This document shows positions 22,527 to 32,121 of a stretch of DNA of 64,000 nt, one piece after another. A program made the position numbers and the translations under genes. How positions within the stretch are numbered: position 1 is the stretch's first letter; every line of letters begins with the position of its first letter. The notes beneath the pieces were generated by a model, which was given only the letters and a program-made list of their open reading frames with translations, was not told the DNA's origin and made no database searches. The DNA lies in contig NZ_KE384342.1 of the NCBI RefSeq assembly GCF_000425265.1, positions 635,785-699,784 of the forward strand, in the 5' to 3' direction. This DNA comes from Maridesulfovibrio zosterae DSM 11974. GTDB lineage: Bacteria; Desulfobacterota; Desulfovibrionia; Desulfovibrionales; Desulfovibrionaceae.

Positions 22527-23252
22527 ATGTCCCGCCTTAATTCATTCTACATACCTTCAGAACAGTGGATAGCCCCTTTTTCCTTAGAAGGTGGCGAAGC
22601 AAAACACTTAGGAAAAGTATTAAGAACCCGTGTAGGTGATACTGTTAGACTTTTCGATGGAAAAGGCCGTGACGGTCTTTTTTCTGTTTCTGAAATAAGC
22701 AGAAACAAAGTTCAGCTTGAACTGTTGGAAGAAACAGTCCATGAAGATTCTAGAGCTTTAACTCTTGCTATAGGCTGGAATAAGTCTAGTAGGAGGAGTT
22801 GGGTTCTTGAAAAGGCTGTTGAACTTGAAGCCCATGGATTAATATTTTTTCAAAGCGAATTCAGTCAGGGAAAAGTTCCAGCCGAAGTGAAGGATTCATG
22901 GCATGATAAACTGGTTGCCGCAGCCAAACAATGCGGTAATCCATGGCTTCCGGAATTAGAAACAGTCAGCGGGACAATCGAAAATTTTCTGAAAGCATCT
23001 GCCAAGTATACTAATAAGCTCATTCTCTGGGAAAAAGCAGATGGTGAGTCTTTGATCGATACGGACTTATTTGCAAAGGAATCTACAATTGCTGTGATCG
23101 GTCCTGAGGGCGGTTTCAGTGCTCGTGAAGCCGAATTATTTATTGCTGAAGGATTTCAGCCGTGCAGCTTAGGCAACAGTATCTTACGTTGGGAAACAGC
23201 TGCTCTACTCTGTCTTGGCACTGCTTATCTTGAAAAACAAAAAAAGGTCTAA
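22527..23252 (+). CDS. rsmE: 16S rRNA (uracil1498-N3)-methyltransferase
   Basis: 241 residues. A PUA-like N-terminal domain (HLGKVLRTRVGDTVRLFDGKG) precedes a SPOUT methyltransferase domain with the trefoil-knot motifs VIGPEGGFSAREAELF and SLGNSILRWETAALLCL. RsmE methylates U1498 in the decoding region of 16S rRNA using S-adenosylmethionine. It sits just after the lysA terminator and 18 bp before rarA, so it probably shares a transcript with rarA. The ribosome site is weak (GTGAGA). Confidence 0.94.
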   Translation: MSRLNSFYIPSEQWIAPFSLEGGEAKHLGKVLRTRVGDTVRLFDGKGRDGLFSVSEISRNKVQLELLEETVHEDSRALTLAIGWNKSSRRSWVLEKAVELEAHGLIFFQSEFSQGKVPAEVKDSWHDKLVAAAKQCGNPWLPELETVSGTIENFLKASAKYTNKLILWEKADGESLIDTDLFAKESTIAVIGPEGGFSAREAELFIAEGFQPCSLGNSILRWETAALLCLGTAYLEKQKKV

Positions 23253-23270
23253 ATCTCGGAGTATATTTAA

Positions 23271-24536
23271 GTGAAGCTAGAATTGACAGATAATCAGCCG
23301 CTTGCCGATCGCATCCGCCCTAAAACAATAGATGAATTTGTCGGTCAAAGCCATATCCGAGAGCGTGTTGAAGCCTTTGAAAGGTCTAAACGATTGCCCA
23401 GTCTTCTATTATTCGGCCCCCCTGGCTGCGGTAAATCAACTCTTGCTCTTTTACTGGCAAAATCAACCGGCCGTCACTTTATACGCATCAGTGCTCCAGA
23501 GGCTGGCATTGCCAGTCTACGCAAACAGCTTGCTGGTATGGATATTCTAATTCTTGACGAATTACACAGATTTTCAAAGGCTCAGCAGGATTTTTTCCTG
23601 CCTATTCTTGAGTCCGGTAAAATAACTTTACTGGCCACAACAACTGAGAATCCATCTTTCAGTGTCACAAGGCAGCTCCTTTCTAGACTTCATGTATTAC
23701 GACTCAGAGCCCTTGGTAAAGTTGATTTACTGGCTATATGCAAACACGCCTGTGAAGAACTTGAAATGGAATTGAGTGCAGAAAGTCTCAGTCTCATCAC
23801 TTCAATGGCTGGTGGTGATGGCCGAAGCTTGCTTAATTTATTAGAATACACTTCTCAGCTTTCCCCTGAAAAACGTGAAGCAGATAAGCTCCGGACAATT
23901 TTACCGGAAACAGTTATTCGCGGTGATCGGGATGGAGATTCTCATTATGAACTTGCTTCTGCTCTGATAAAATCCATAAGAGGAAGTGATCCTGATGCAG
24001 CACTTTACTACCTCGGCTGTCTCATTGAGAGTGGTGAAGATCCAAAGTATATCACCCGTAGATTAATAATTTCAGCTGGTGAAGATATTGGTCTTGCTGA
24101 TCCATATGCCATGACTCTTGCAGTTTCCTGTCAGCAGGCGGTAGAATTTATAGGTATGCCGGAAGGGTTTATTCCTTTGTCGGAAACAACGGTATATTTG
24201 GCACTGGCTCCAAAAAGCAACAGTACTTATGCTGCATATCACACAGTAAAACAGGAAATACGGCAAAATGGAATGCATCCTGTTCCGCTTCATTTGAGAA
24301 ATGCAACAACCAATCTGCAAAAAGAATGGGGATATGGACATAATTACAAATATCCGCATTCCTTCCCTAAAGGATATGTGGATCAGGAATATCTACCACC
24401 TGAAATCTCTGACCGTAAATTTTATCATTCTAAAGACCAGGGCGAAGAGCCGCGTCTGAACGCCTGGTTGCACGGTCAAAAAAGAACAGCACGTCCCAGA
24501 ATAGATCCGTCCTTATCTAAGGGATTGAAAAAATAA
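23271..24536 (+). CDS. rarA: Replication-associated recombination ATPase RarA (MgsA)
   Basis: 421 residues, an AAA+ clamp-loader-like protein that acts at stalled replication forks. It shows Walker A GPPGCGKS (49-56), Walker B LILDELHRF, sensor 1 ATTENPSF, an Arg finger in SRLHVLRL, and the C-terminal tetramerisation domain (GLADPYAMTLAVSCQQA, YLALAPKSNSTY, PHSFPKGYVDQEYLP). GTG 23271 is the start, preceded by CGGAG at nine bases; the next ATG would cut into the fold. Family length is normal. Confidence 0.95.
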   Translation: MKLELTDNQPLADRIRPKTIDEFVGQSHIRERVEAFERSKRLPSLLLFGPPGCGKSTLALLLAKSTGRHFIRISAPEAGIASLRKQLAGMDILILDELHRFSKAQQDFFLPILESGKITLLATTTENPSFSVTRQLLSRLHVLRLRALGKVDLLAICKHACEELEMELSAESLSLITSMAGGDGRSLLNLLEYTSQLSPEKREADKLRTILPETVIRGDRDGDSHYELASALIKSIRGSDPDAALYYLGCLIESGEDPKYITRRLIISAGEDIGLADPYAMTLAVSCQQAVEFIGMPEGFIPLSETTVYLALAPKSNSTYAAYHTVKQEIRQNGMHPVPLHLRNATTNLQKEWGYGHNYKYPHSFPKGYVDQEYLPPEISDRKFYHSKDQGEEPRLNAWLHGQKRTARPRIDPSLSKGLKK

Positions 24537-24623
24537 AAGTTCAGCATAGTTTTTTCTTAAATATTGCCTCTCCCTGATCCAGAGTATATAGTTTTAAATA
24601 AACACTCTGGATCAGGAGTAAAA

Positions 24624-25748
24624 ATGACATCTTTCAATACAATAATTATTCAAAACATAGTCGAAAGTCTTAATGTTGGATTAATGGTAATATCCCATGA
24701 AGGCAAAATTATTTTTTTAAATAAGGCTGCCGGAGCAATACTTGATCTAGATTGTGAGCAACATCTAGGGTTTGGCTGGGGTGAACTTTTCATAACAGAC
24801 GAAAAATCAAATGCTCAATTTAATCAGGTCATATTAGATGTCATTTCTCAGCAAAAAGTAGGTCTTAAGCATATAGCCTCCTACACATTGAAAGACAGCA
24901 CGTGTCCCAAAAAATTATCCATAACATCTTCTTACCTCACTGAAGATGATGCAACGCTAGGGATGGTGTTCCTGTTTGAAGATATTACCGAGATTTTTAA
25001 TGCAGAAGAGCGTGAAAAGAAAATTCTGTCACGAAATGCTGCGTTGCAAAAAGAACGAATTGAAGGACTTGATTCTCTGTCACAGGCTGTTGCTCATCAA
25101 GTTTTAAACCCAGTCACAGTAATTGGCGGCATGGCAAATATCATTTCGCGCAAGCTGCCTGAAGGTGATCCTCTTATACATGATGTTCAGGTCATTTCAG
25201 AAGAAGCCTTAAAGCTGGAAGGACTTGTTGCGGCAGTACATAGCTACTGTGATATTCCAAAACCAATTCCAGTAGTTGTTTCAGCTAAAGCCCTTTTTGA
25301 AGAAGCGAATAAAAGTGCCAATGAAATTCTGGACCGTATTGGGGAGTGTATTGAAATGAAACTTGACTGCACTGTAGATAAAATTACCGTGGGCAAGAAA
25401 TTATTTCACACGGCGATAGTAGAACTTTTACTAAATGCAAGCAATTTTACTATGGAAAAGATCACAGATGTCAGTGTGAAAGTAAGTAGAAGTGAAAATA
25501 TAATCACTATTAAAATAGCTGATCACGGTATGGGAATTGAAAAACATTTATTGCCACATGTTTTAGACCCTTTTTTTTCAACAAAAGCAAAAGGCGTTGG
25601 AATGGGATTATCACGTGTTAAAAAGATTGTCTTTGAACATCAGGGAACACTACAGATTGAAAGCCCCGGTTCTGGAAAAGGTACAACTGTAACCATAGAG
25701 CTTCCTTGTCCTGACTTATCCTGCTGCAGCAAAAAGAATTCAGATTAG
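24624..25748 (+). CDS. Cytoplasmic PAS-type sensor histidine kinase
   Basis: 374 residues from ATG 24624 (CAGGAG six bases upstream; an earlier frame start at 24564 has no site). One N-terminal PAS domain (about 10-120, IIQNIVESLNVGLMVISHEGKIIFLN) is followed by a HisKA-like helix pair with phospho-acceptor His158 in AVAHQVLNP. A complete ATP-binding domain follows: N box ELLLNASNF, ADHGMGI, the F box DPFFSTK and GVGMGLSRVKKI. There is no membrane helix, so it senses a cytoplasmic signal; the PAS ligand is unknown. No response regulator is adjacent. Its stop overlaps the stop of the convergent HDOD gene by four bases with no terminator between them. Confidence 0.9.
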   Translation: MTSFNTIIIQNIVESLNVGLMVISHEGKIIFLNKAAGAILDLDCEQHLGFGWGELFITDEKSNAQFNQVILDVISQQKVGLKHIASYTLKDSTCPKKLSITSSYLTEDDATLGMVFLFEDITEIFNAEEREKKILSRNAALQKERIEGLDSLSQAVAHQVLNPVTVIGGMANIISRKLPEGDPLIHDVQVISEEALKLEGLVAAVHSYCDIPKPIPVVVSAKALFEEANKSANEILDRIGECIEMKLDCTVDKITVGKKLFHTAIVELLLNASNFTMEKITDVSVKVSRSENIITIKIADHGMGIEKHLLPHVLDPFFSTKAKGVGMGLSRVKKIVFEHQGTLQIESPGSGKGTTVTIELPCPDLSCCSKKNSD

Positions 25749-26965
25749 TCGAAAAAAGTATTGAATAATTCTTTAATCTGATAGTCGTAATCAGTCACAA
25801 TCTGTGTAAGTCTTTCTGCATCAACGCCAAGTTGTTCCCAAACGCCCACTTCAACCCCAGGAAGAACATACATTCCACCTTCAGCAATACCGACAGAAAG
25901 AGCTAAATTATCAGCAAGTTGAATAATTCCCGCTTCTTTACTCTTTACACTTTTTTTGGGCGAATGGTGTGAACTTATAATATCAATAAGATTTTGAGGG
26001 AAATTCCATTTTTCAAACATTAATTTAGCAACATCAGTATGATTAAATCCAAGAACCATGTCTTCAGCTTCACATAGCGGTACAAAATTTTCTCTGGCAT
26101 AAATCATTGCCTGTACAGCGCTGCATGGCATTTTCTTAAAAAGAATTAATCGTCCAACATCATGAAGCAGTCCGGCAGTAAACATTTCCTCCGGCACGAC
26201 TCCTTGAACCTGTTCAGCGATAATTTTACTGAAAACCCCACATGTTAATGAGTGTATCCAGAAAGAGCGCATGTCAATAAGTTCTGGAGGAATATCTCTG
26301 AAATAACCAACAGTAGATAATCCTAAAGCCAAGGTGCAAAGCTCGCTACCACCGACCATAGCAACAGCGCGTACAAGCGAACTTATCTCCGAGGGAAAAC
26401 CATAAAGTGGACTGTTTACAAGTTTAAGTAATTGAGCGGATAATCCGACATCAAGTCCCACTACATCAGCAATGTGCTGCGCAGATGATTGAGTATCTGC
26501 AACAGCTTCTTTTACTTTGAAAAATATGTCTGGAAAAGAGGCCAATTTAAGCTCAGCATCCACGACATCTTCTACGGAGCCTTCATCCCTGTAAAAAAGA
26601 TCATGCATATCCTCAAAACCGGTAACAGTCTGCTCTTCAGCAGTAGGAAGACGCCACCCTTCCATTAACTTTACAGCTGTCTTATATACTGCAATATCAA
26701 ACATTTGAATCATCGCAGGATGATCATGGTCAACATACATAAAGTAATCGCGTACATAAATAAAAGCACGATCAATGCTCTCTTCATCCGGCTCTATTTT
26801 TTCAGAAGTAAGAATCTTGATATCTTCAATACCCTGTCGTTTAAAAACTGCAATGTTGCTACTAGTAAGAACCGATCCTGCAGGGAGTAGCATCCGGCCG
26901 GACTGCTCAAGATTAGTAGCTAAAATCATGCCTGGCTTGACATCATCTATGTTGACACTTTGCAT
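25745..26965 (-). CDS. HDOD-domain signalling protein
   Basis: 406 residues. An N-terminal module (VNIDDVKPGMILATNLEQSGRM, as found ahead of HD-GYP and HDOD domains) is followed by an HDOD domain over about residues 145-345. It contains QLLKLVNSPLYGFPSEISSLVRAV with the conserved NSP, VGGSELCTLALGL, FWIHSLTCGVFSKIIAEQ and LLHDVGRLILF. HDOD proteins are non-catalytic HD relatives used as scaffolds in bacterial signalling and motility control. An AGAGAGG site precedes the ATG. The upstream gene on the strand is a CheR methyltransferase ending 30 bp away, which suggests one signalling operon. Confidence 0.88.
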   Translation of the reverse strand: MQSVNIDDVKPGMILATNLEQSGRMLLPAGSVLTSSNIAVFKRQGIEDIKILTSEKIEPDEESIDRAFIYVRDYFMYVDHDHPAMIQMFDIAVYKTAVKLMEGWRLPTAEEQTVTGFEDMHDLFYRDEGSVEDVVDAELKLASFPDIFFKVKEAVADTQSSAQHIADVVGLDVGLSAQLLKLVNSPLYGFPSEISSLVRAVAMVGGSELCTLALGLSTVGYFRDIPPELIDMRSFWIHSLTCGVFSKIIAEQVQGVVPEEMFTAGLLHDVGRLILFKKMPCSAVQAMIYARENFVPLCEAEDMVLGFNHTDVAKLMFEKWNFPQNLIDIISSHHSPKKSVKSKEAGIIQLADNLALSVGIAEGGMYVLPGVEVGVWEQLGVDAERLTQIVTDYDYQIKELFNTFFD

Positions 26966-26995
26966 AACGAACCTCTCTGTATATTAGACCGTAAC

Positions 26996-27874
26996 TTATA
27001 TCTTTCTGTACGAGATCGTTCCAACATGCTGTTTAGCTTTAAAACCATCAGTTATTAAATGTAAAGATTCAGAATGACCAACATATAAATGACCTTCTTT
27101 TACCAGATTATTATAAAATCCGGTTAAAACTTTTTTCTTCATCTCTTTATCAAAGTAAATAATAACATTTCGGCAGAAAACAACATGCGATTTTGGTACC
27201 AAATTTACAGAACGATCTTGATTAAGGTTTATTTTACCAAAAGTCACAAGACGCTTTATTTCTGGTTTAATTTCAAATATTTCATTGTCTTTTTCAACAA
27301 AATATTTAGAAATAAACTCTTCAGGAGTCGTTCTTAGAGAATACTTTGTATAGATTCCCTTTTTTGCCATTTCAAGAACATTATTTGAAATATCATTAGC
27401 TGTAATCCGTATACGCCATTTAGACAAATCATTCTTAAGCATTTCGTGAATAATAATGCTTAATGTGTATGGTTCCTCTCCTGACGAACATCCGGCAGAC
27501 CATATTTTAATTTCTCTCCTGCCTGTTTTATTCCCTAGATCAATTAATTCTCTAAGTGTATAATCTCTGAATGCTTTCAGCTGAGGGTTATCTCGAAAAA
27601 AACTTGTTTCATTAGTAGTAATAAGCTCTGTAAGCAGATTAAACTCTTCTATTTTGCCTTTTGGATCATATTTTAGAAAATTGATATAATCAGTATAACT
27701 ATTTATTTGAAGTTCAGAAAGGCGAGGAGCAAATCTATTTTCCACTAAAAATTTACGGTTGTCCTGTAAAAAAATACCTGACAAATCATATATGATGTCT
27801 CTAAGCTGGCTAAACTCCTTTGGGGTTATTTTAATACTCCCACTAAAACCCCGATCGGAAAATAGTTTTGACAT
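26996..27874 (-). CDS. cheR: CheR-type protein-glutamate methyltransferase
   Basis: 292 residues from ATG 27874, with a GAGAG site; a TTG five codons upstream is the only longer option. A CheR N-terminal helical domain (FSQL-like EFSQLRDIIYDLSGIFL) is followed by the SAM-binding domain with WSAGCSSGEEPYTLSIII, TANDISNNVLE, VVFCRNVIIYFD and LYVGHSESL. The enzyme methylates glutamates of chemoreceptors. This is a second CheR beside the one at 45984-46859. It lies with an HDOD gene and two glycosyltransferases rather than with cheA or cheB, so it may serve a different receptor set or a non-chemotaxis system. Confidence 0.9.
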   Translation of the reverse strand: MSKLFSDRGFSGSIKITPKEFSQLRDIIYDLSGIFLQDNRKFLVENRFAPRLSELQINSYTDYINFLKYDPKGKIEEFNLLTELITTNETSFFRDNPQLKAFRDYTLRELIDLGNKTGRREIKIWSAGCSSGEEPYTLSIIIHEMLKNDLSKWRIRITANDISNNVLEMAKKGIYTKYSLRTTPEEFISKYFVEKDNEIFEIKPEIKRLVTFGKINLNQDRSVNLVPKSHVVFCRNVIIYFDKEMKKKVLTGFYNNLVKEGHLYVGHSESLHLITDGFKAKQHVGTISYRKI

Positions 27875-28010
27875 ATAATAAACTCTCAAATTTTAAAAAT
27901 AGAGATCACAAAATTTTTATTTCTTAACTACTGAATCTGTTTATTAATTTTTTTGTAATATAATCTAAATATATTTACAATAAGTCTAAGAGATAAAGTC
28001 AAAGTTAATA

Positions 28011-29285
28011 TTACTTATTATAAGTTTTCTTCCACTCATCTAAGAACAATACCGCTGTATCAAGAGTTGTCAATTCACCATGCTGAGCCCTTACGGCTGT
28101 AACCAGATCTTCAAAACCGACTGTGGCAGGCAGCCCTAATTTTTCTATCAGCATCATAATCTCTTTTTTAAGTTCCTCAGGGAAGTCCTGACCAAAAATA
28201 TTATCCGTATTTCTTTCTTTGGGCCACTCTGAAAAAGATTGTTCTGCATAATCAATCAAAGTTTGCATACGGGAAGTATAAGTATGCTCTTTTAACACTC
28301 TTTTACGAGCCTTTTCAGCATAGTTTTTTCGCTCTTGAGGTCGGGAAAGATAAAAATTAATTTTTTCATCAAGGTCTTCAAGGCTGTCAAAAAAAGCAAG
28401 CTCCCCTTCAGCAAAGGCTTCAGTCATTAAAGAACGCTTATCTACAAGTTGAAAAGCACCGCATGCTGCAAGTTCAAATGTGCGTGGGTTAATAAAATCT
28501 CCTCCACTGATTAATTCATCTGCCTGAATTGATGAGTGAAGATTCAGGTTGATTTTTGAGCCATTAAAAATCTTAACACATTCCTCGGATGTTACTCTGC
28601 GCCCGCCAAGTTGCAGGTATGGCTCAAGAACATGATCTCCTTCCCACTCCGATCCCCATATTTTGAGATTATGATGTATCAACTTACGAAATGCCATACG
28701 CCGATTAGGATATCCTGCTCCCATGAATGAGACATCTCCGCCATATTTGCGCATATCCATGGGAGTCAACTCTACCGGCTTATGAAAATCAGGATGGGCT
28801 GCAAGAGGTAGGTATAGAACATTATTTACTCCAATCTGGTTTAATTCAGAAAAAAAAGGTTCTTTTTGAATAACCGCAAAAATATCGTAAAAAGGAGCAA
28901 AACTCTGCCAATAGGTAAACAGCCTGAAGTCTTCAACAAACCACATTGCTGTTTTCACATTATCCCGGCGAAGACGCTTTAATGCTTGATGTGTCAAAGG
29001 GGCCTGAGCCATCGCAAGGACCAGATCAGGCTCAAATGTTTCTGCTTTTGCCAACACAGCTTGTGACAATACCTGTAGAAAACTGTTTTGCAGATATTGA
29101 TATCGATCAGAAGTAACTTTTAAATCGTCAAGAGCATTGTAGGCATCATAAAAAGCAGGAGCCTCGAACGTTTCAACAATATGCCCCATCTCCTGAAGAG
29201 CAGATACACAAAAACGCCCCACAGGCAATGATCCTCCATACAAAGGAAGAACAACCAGAATTCTCAGCACCTTATCTTTATTCAT
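28011..29285 (-). CDS. CgeB-like glycosyltransferase
   Basis: 424 residues from ATG 29285 (AAAGG upstream; a TTG at 29300 would place that site inside the gene). It has a two-domain GT-B look: an N-terminal DUF3880-like half (LVLAMAQAPLTHQALKRL, TAMWFVEDFRLFTYW) and a C-terminal nucleotide-sugar half (FINPRTFELAACGAFQLVD, YAEKARKRVLKEHTYTSRM), the layout of CgeB/spore-maturation-type glycosyltransferases. The acceptor is not identifiable. In Desulfovibrio such genes often accompany flagellar or surface glycosylation. It starts 17 bp after the end of the GT9 gene, so the two are probably translated from one message. Confidence 0.83.
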   Translation of the reverse strand: MNKDKVLRILVVLPLYGGSLPVGRFCVSALQEMGHIVETFEAPAFYDAYNALDDLKVTSDRYQYLQNSFLQVLSQAVLAKAETFEPDLVLAMAQAPLTHQALKRLRRDNVKTAMWFVEDFRLFTYWQSFAPFYDIFAVIQKEPFFSELNQIGVNNVLYLPLAAHPDFHKPVELTPMDMRKYGGDVSFMGAGYPNRRMAFRKLIHHNLKIWGSEWEGDHVLEPYLQLGGRRVTSEECVKIFNGSKINLNLHSSIQADELISGGDFINPRTFELAACGAFQLVDKRSLMTEAFAEGELAFFDSLEDLDEKINFYLSRPQERKNYAEKARKRVLKEHTYTSRMQTLIDYAEQSFSEWPKERNTDNIFGQDFPEELKKEIMMLIEKLGLPATVGFEDLVTAVRAQHGELTTLDTAVLFLDEWKKTYNK

Positions 29286-29301
29286 ATAATTACCTTTCAA
29301 T

Positions 29302-30522
29302 TTAAGCAGTTATCCAGTCTTTTTCTTTATAAAATTTTTCTGCGATATCGGAAAAAGGACCATATTCCCCTATATCGAGCAGTCCTAAATGGCAGGCAAT
29401 AAATTTTCGTAATCTGCTGCGACGTTCTCCAGTTCCATCTTTGCCGGCTTTTAAGAGAAAATTTGTACCCAGAAAATCACAGTCAGATTCAAAAACTGTA
29501 AGACCTGCCGGCAGATATTTTACATTGCGAGTGGCAACAAAACGAATTGTCCCTGAGTCTTTAAATGAATTTAAGCATTTTAAATGATTATAACAAGGCT
29601 GTGATTCAATGCATGGAGAACACTCAATATCAGCCTGAATAATCGTATGCCCTACTCCGTAAGGACCTGTTTCAGTACACCATGCAGATGAAAGAAAAAA
29701 TCCCAGAACAGGAACACCAAGATGAGCGGCAAGATGCATCGTTCCTGTATCCGGTGTGATTACCAGATCAAGAGAAGAAATAGTGTCTGCAAGCTCCGCC
29801 CAATCAGTTTTACCGGTAAGATTTACTGTATCTGCTGCAACACTTGGAGGAAATTCTGTGAGCAGCTTACGGCTCAATTCAAGCTCGGCCTGACTCCCCA
29901 GTAAAAATATCTTTTTACATTTATTAGTGGAACGGGCAGACATGACAAGAGGAGCAAGGACATCATAAGGAAGTGAACGTCGTGTCTCACGTCCGGCAAG
30001 AACAATTCCGACACCGCCTCCTTTTGGAGCTGCTTTCGGATTTACTTCAGAAGCCGGAAGCATATCAGGGCTGAGCGCAGACCAGTAATCAACTAAATTG
30101 ATGTTATTTCTGCGTTCAGAGGCTAATCTAAAGGCTAAATCAAACCATCTGGATTTTACAGGTTGCCCGTTAACAATTTTATGACCTTTCACTTTTGCTG
30201 AATCAAAGAGTGTGGAAAGAGCATAATTCATGGGCGAAAAATTCAAATTGTATATTTCAGAAAAATTGATACTTTTAAGAGTATTAAAGATATCATAATT
30301 TGTACTAAGGACTGAATTAAAACCAGAGTCATTAATTCCTGTCCCATGAGCAACTATCGAATGTACAACCACTTCAGGATATAGAATTGATGCCAAAGAT
30401 TTTAATGATTTATCAACGCACAGATGTACTTCCAGACTGCGTTTTTGCAGGGTTAAGACCAAACGCTTGGTCTGGACAAGATCACCGAATCTTGTCAACT
30501 GGACAACTAAAGCTTTATTCAT
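29302..30522 (-). CDS. Glycosyltransferase family 9 (heptosyltransferase-like)
   Basis: 406 residues. The N-terminal QLTRFGDLVQTKRLVLTL and the C-terminal VITPDTGTMHLAAHLGVPVLGFFLSS are the hallmarks of the ADP-heptose:LPS heptosyltransferase family. A Cys-rich loop (ECSPCIESQPCYNHLKC) follows, as often seen in this group. It probably transfers heptose or another sugar to LPS or a surface protein. An AAAGGG site precedes the ATG. It heads a minus-strand run with the CgeB-like enzyme and possibly cheR and the HDOD gene, and it is divergent from the precorrin-2 dehydrogenase. Confidence 0.85.
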   Translation of the reverse strand: MNKALVVQLTRFGDLVQTKRLVLTLQKRSLEVHLCVDKSLKSLASILYPEVVVHSIVAHGTGINDSGFNSVLSTNYDIFNTLKSINFSEIYNLNFSPMNYALSTLFDSAKVKGHKIVNGQPVKSRWFDLAFRLASERRNNINLVDYWSALSPDMLPASEVNPKAAPKGGGVGIVLAGRETRRSLPYDVLAPLVMSARSTNKCKKIFLLGSQAELELSRKLLTEFPPSVAADTVNLTGKTDWAELADTISSLDLVITPDTGTMHLAAHLGVPVLGFFLSSAWCTETGPYGVGHTIIQADIECSPCIESQPCYNHLKCLNSFKDSGTIRFVATRNVKYLPAGLTVFESDCDFLGTNFLLKAGKDGTGERRSRLRKFIACHLGLLDIGEYGPFSDIAEKFYKEKDWITA

Positions 30523-30624
30523 AAATATCCCTTTATAGCAATAAGTTGGGGAATCAAACTATATCTTTTTATCAGCGTTTTGTCATTTTACAATCCGCAC
30601 ACACTTTTGTTATGCAGGACTTCT

Positions 30625-31302
30625 ATGATTTACTACCCTATTTTTCTAAAAGTTAAAAATCACAAGTGTCTGCTGGTTGGTGCCGGAGATGTCGGATTAC
30701 GCAAACTTAAATCTTTGCTTGAATGTGACCCTGCTGAAGTTCTTGTTCTTGATACATCAGAACCAAATGCTGAGATTATTAAAATCTGTCAGGATAAACG
30801 GGTAAACTTTGTAAAAAGAGCTTTTACACCGGAGGATTTGACTGATAGGTTCATGGTCTTGGCTTGCACCAGTAATAAGGATGTAAACAAGTTAATTTCT
30901 GACCTTTGCAAAAAACAAAATATTCTATGTAATATAGCTGATTTACCAGAAAAAAGTAGTTTTATTCTACCCTCGGTTATTAGACAGGGAGATCTTACTC
31001 TGGCAGTTTCTACAGGAGGCTGTTCACCTGCTTTTACTAAGAAAGTACGCCGAGAACTGCAAAATGTTTTCGGTCCGCATTATGCTGCGTTTATTACTTT
31101 AATGGGAAAAATCAGACCCTTGGTTCTTGACCTTGGCATGGAAACAAGCCACAACACCGCTTTGTTCAGAGAACTTGTTGCTTCGAACATTTTAGATGAA
31201 CTTGAAGCTGGAAACATTGACCGGGTAGAAGAATTACTGACTCAAATATTGCCGGATGAACTTCTTCCATGCATACCGGAGCTGATTAATGACCTTATTT
31301 GA
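30625..31302 (+). CDS. Precorrin-2 dehydrogenase / sirohydrochlorin ferrochelatase (CysG-N type)
   Basis: 225 residues from ATG 30625 (CAGGA upstream; the frame is open 15 codons further up). The N-terminus IFLKVKNHKCLLVGAGDVGLRKLKSL has the NAD-binding GxGxxG. The stretch ADLPEKSSFILPSVIRQGDLTLAVSTGG followed by SPAFTKKVRREL is the siroheme-synthase core with the catalytic Asp. It oxidises precorrin-2 to sirohydrochlorin. In Desulfovibrio this serves siroheme for sulfite reductase and the siroheme-dependent route to heme. The next gene overlaps its end by 14 bases, and hemA follows. Confidence 0.92.
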   Translation: MIYYPIFLKVKNHKCLLVGAGDVGLRKLKSLLECDPAEVLVLDTSEPNAEIIKICQDKRVNFVKRAFTPEDLTDRFMVLACTSNKDVNKLISDLCKKQNILCNIADLPEKSSFILPSVIRQGDLTLAVSTGGCSPAFTKKVRRELQNVFGPHYAAFITLMGKIRPLVLDLGMETSHNTALFRELVASNILDELEAGNIDRVEELLTQILPDELLPCIPELINDLI

Positions 31303-32116
31303 AGTTTTTCAATGTATTATAATCACCTGTTATTTAACAGGTATGACCTTATTTTTTGTGGGCACTATTAAAAATAATCCTGTGCTCGGAAAATTGGGTA
31401 ATTTTGCAGCCATTGGCGGTTTTGCTCTTCATACCCTTGATTTAATACTTGCAGTATCTCTTTATCGCGGAACTATTTTCAGTGATGGTTATTTCTATTT
31501 CAGCCTGCTCGGCTGGAGTTTTATTCTGGTTTACTTTGGACTCTGGTGGAAATTACGCAGTACTTTCTTTGCTCTGACAGCATCTCCGCTGGCATTGCTA
31601 CTCTTTATTATTTCCCTTGCATCGCAAAGTCTTAAAGTTAATCTTCCGGCGCATCTTGCGGGGTTATTTGTGGGACTGCACATAGGAACCATTTTCGTCA
31701 GTATTGCTCTTATGGCAATGGCAGCAGGAGCCGGAGTTGCTTTTATTTATTTGAACAACAAAATTAAAACCAAGGCTAATCTTTCTGCCATGGGCAAAGA
31801 AATGCCTTCGCTTAATACATTCGACAATGTGAACCATTGGTCGATTCTTATCGGGTTTCCCCTGTATACACTGGGTCTTGCCGCTGGATTTCTCTGGGCA
31901 AGAAGCACTTTTACCAGAATGTTTTCATGGGATCCCAAAGAAATTGTTACGTTAGTAGTCTGGTTTTTGTTTGCGTTCCTCTTTCATCAGCGCATGGTTA
32001 TGGGCTGGAGAGGAAAAAAACCGGCAATTCTGGTGATCATTGTTTTTATTATCACCATGATCTCTTTGTGGGGCATTAACTTTTTTATTCCTACTCACCA
32101 TAGCTTTAAAGTCTAA
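31289..32116 (+). CDS. CcsA/HemX-like cytochrome c assembly membrane protein
   Basis: 275 residues with about eight hydrophobic helices. The signature WDPKEIVTLVVWFLFAFLFHQRMVMGWRGK belongs to the cytochrome c assembly (CcsA/CcmC/HemX) family, with conserved His in VGLHIGT and FLFHQRM likely to contact heme. In Bacillus a HemX of this type lies next to hemA, as here. The role is either heme handling for cytochrome c biogenesis or control of HemA level; the sequence cannot decide. Translation is probably coupled to the precorrin-2 dehydrogenase, since the genes overlap by 14 bases, with GGAG seven bases upstream of the ATG. Confidence 0.85.
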   Translation: MTLFEVFQCIIITCYLTGMTLFFVGTIKNNPVLGKLGNFAAIGGFALHTLDLILAVSLYRGTIFSDGYFYFSLLGWSFILVYFGLWWKLRSTFFALTASPLALLLFIISLASQSLKVNLPAHLAGLFVGLHIGTIFVSIALMAMAAGAGVAFIYLNNKIKTKANLSAMGKEMPSLNTFDNVNHWSILIGFPLYTLGLAAGFLWARSTFTRMFSWDPKEIVTLVVWFLFAFLFHQRMVMGWRGKKPAILVIIVFIITMISLWGINFFIPTHHSFKV

Positions 32117-32121
32117 TTTAT

